Assembly (NCBI GenBank): GCA_910577065.1
Contig: CAJTLD010000015.1
Span: 259 to 31,185 of the forward strand
Source of the DNA: an uncultured Lachnospiraceae bacterium
GTDB taxonomy: Bacteria; Bacillota; Clostridia; Lachnospirales; Lachnospiraceae
Direction of reading: 5' to 3'
Length of the DNA stretch: 30,927 bases
The first letter of the stretch is position 1, and every line of letters starts with the position of its first letter. Positions 30,897 through 30,927 of the stretch are shown here, one piece after another. The notes beneath the pieces are model-generated. The model searched no databases, had not been told where the DNA came from, and saw only the letters and a program-made list of their open reading frames with translations. Made by a program: the position numbers and the translations under genes.

Positions 30897-30927
30897 ATAG
30901 TGGCAAAGCACCCACTAGGCTATTCGT

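Overview
The window looks like a chromosomal segment from a spore-forming, Gram-positive anaerobe of the Clostridia, most likely a Lachnospiraceae-type gut bacterium. The evidence is the sporulation genes yqfC and yqfD, a MurE ligase with the DNPR signature for meso-diaminopimelate, a YerB-like lipoprotein, BspA-type leucine-rich-repeat proteins, strong AGGAGG ribosome binding sites and the Firmicutes gene order. No tRNA, rRNA, CRISPR array or transposase gene was seen.

Positions 1-11,900 are a housekeeping block, almost all on the minus strand. From its promoter end (about 11,900) leftward it reads murE, priA, a degenerate YugP-like protein, def, fmt, yugP, rsmB and rlmN, with tiny gaps or overlaps, so it is probably one operon for cell wall synthesis, replication restart, N-formyl-methionine handling and rRNA methylation. 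A separately promoted cold-shock gene and a large M16C metallopeptidase (cut by the window edge) follow.

Positions 12,000-13,800 hold a plus-strand pair, an ECF-like sigma factor and a membrane protein that is probably its anti-sigma factor. The pair ends at a bidirectional terminator shared with the converging DUF3048 lipoprotein gene.

Positions 13,800-21,510 are a second minus-strand run: an aldolase-like gene with a near-consensus promoter, pyrimidine-nucleoside phosphorylase with a damaged 5' end, yqfC, yqfD, phoH, a shortened PgpH-like membrane protein whose HD residues are lost, ybeY and the lipoprotein gene.

Positions 21,540-28,900 are accessory and more AT-rich. A LytTR response regulator and a GHKL histidine kinase lie upstream of a secreted subtilase fused to a phospholipase-C-like helical domain, followed by two 431-residue leucine-rich-repeat secreted paralogues. 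The subtilase and the second repeat gene have promoters sharing a 60-bp element in ungapped alignment. This looks like a regulated cell-surface module, and the adjacent two-component system is its natural candidate regulator.

Positions 28,940-30,927 contain an orphan methyltransferase, about 200 bp of nested inverted repeats, a 39-codon gene with a good promoter and ribosome binding site (and a possible antisense promoter over its stop codon), and two tandem copies of a structured RNA or terminator whose stems differ by compensatory changes. These last items are the least explained part of the window.
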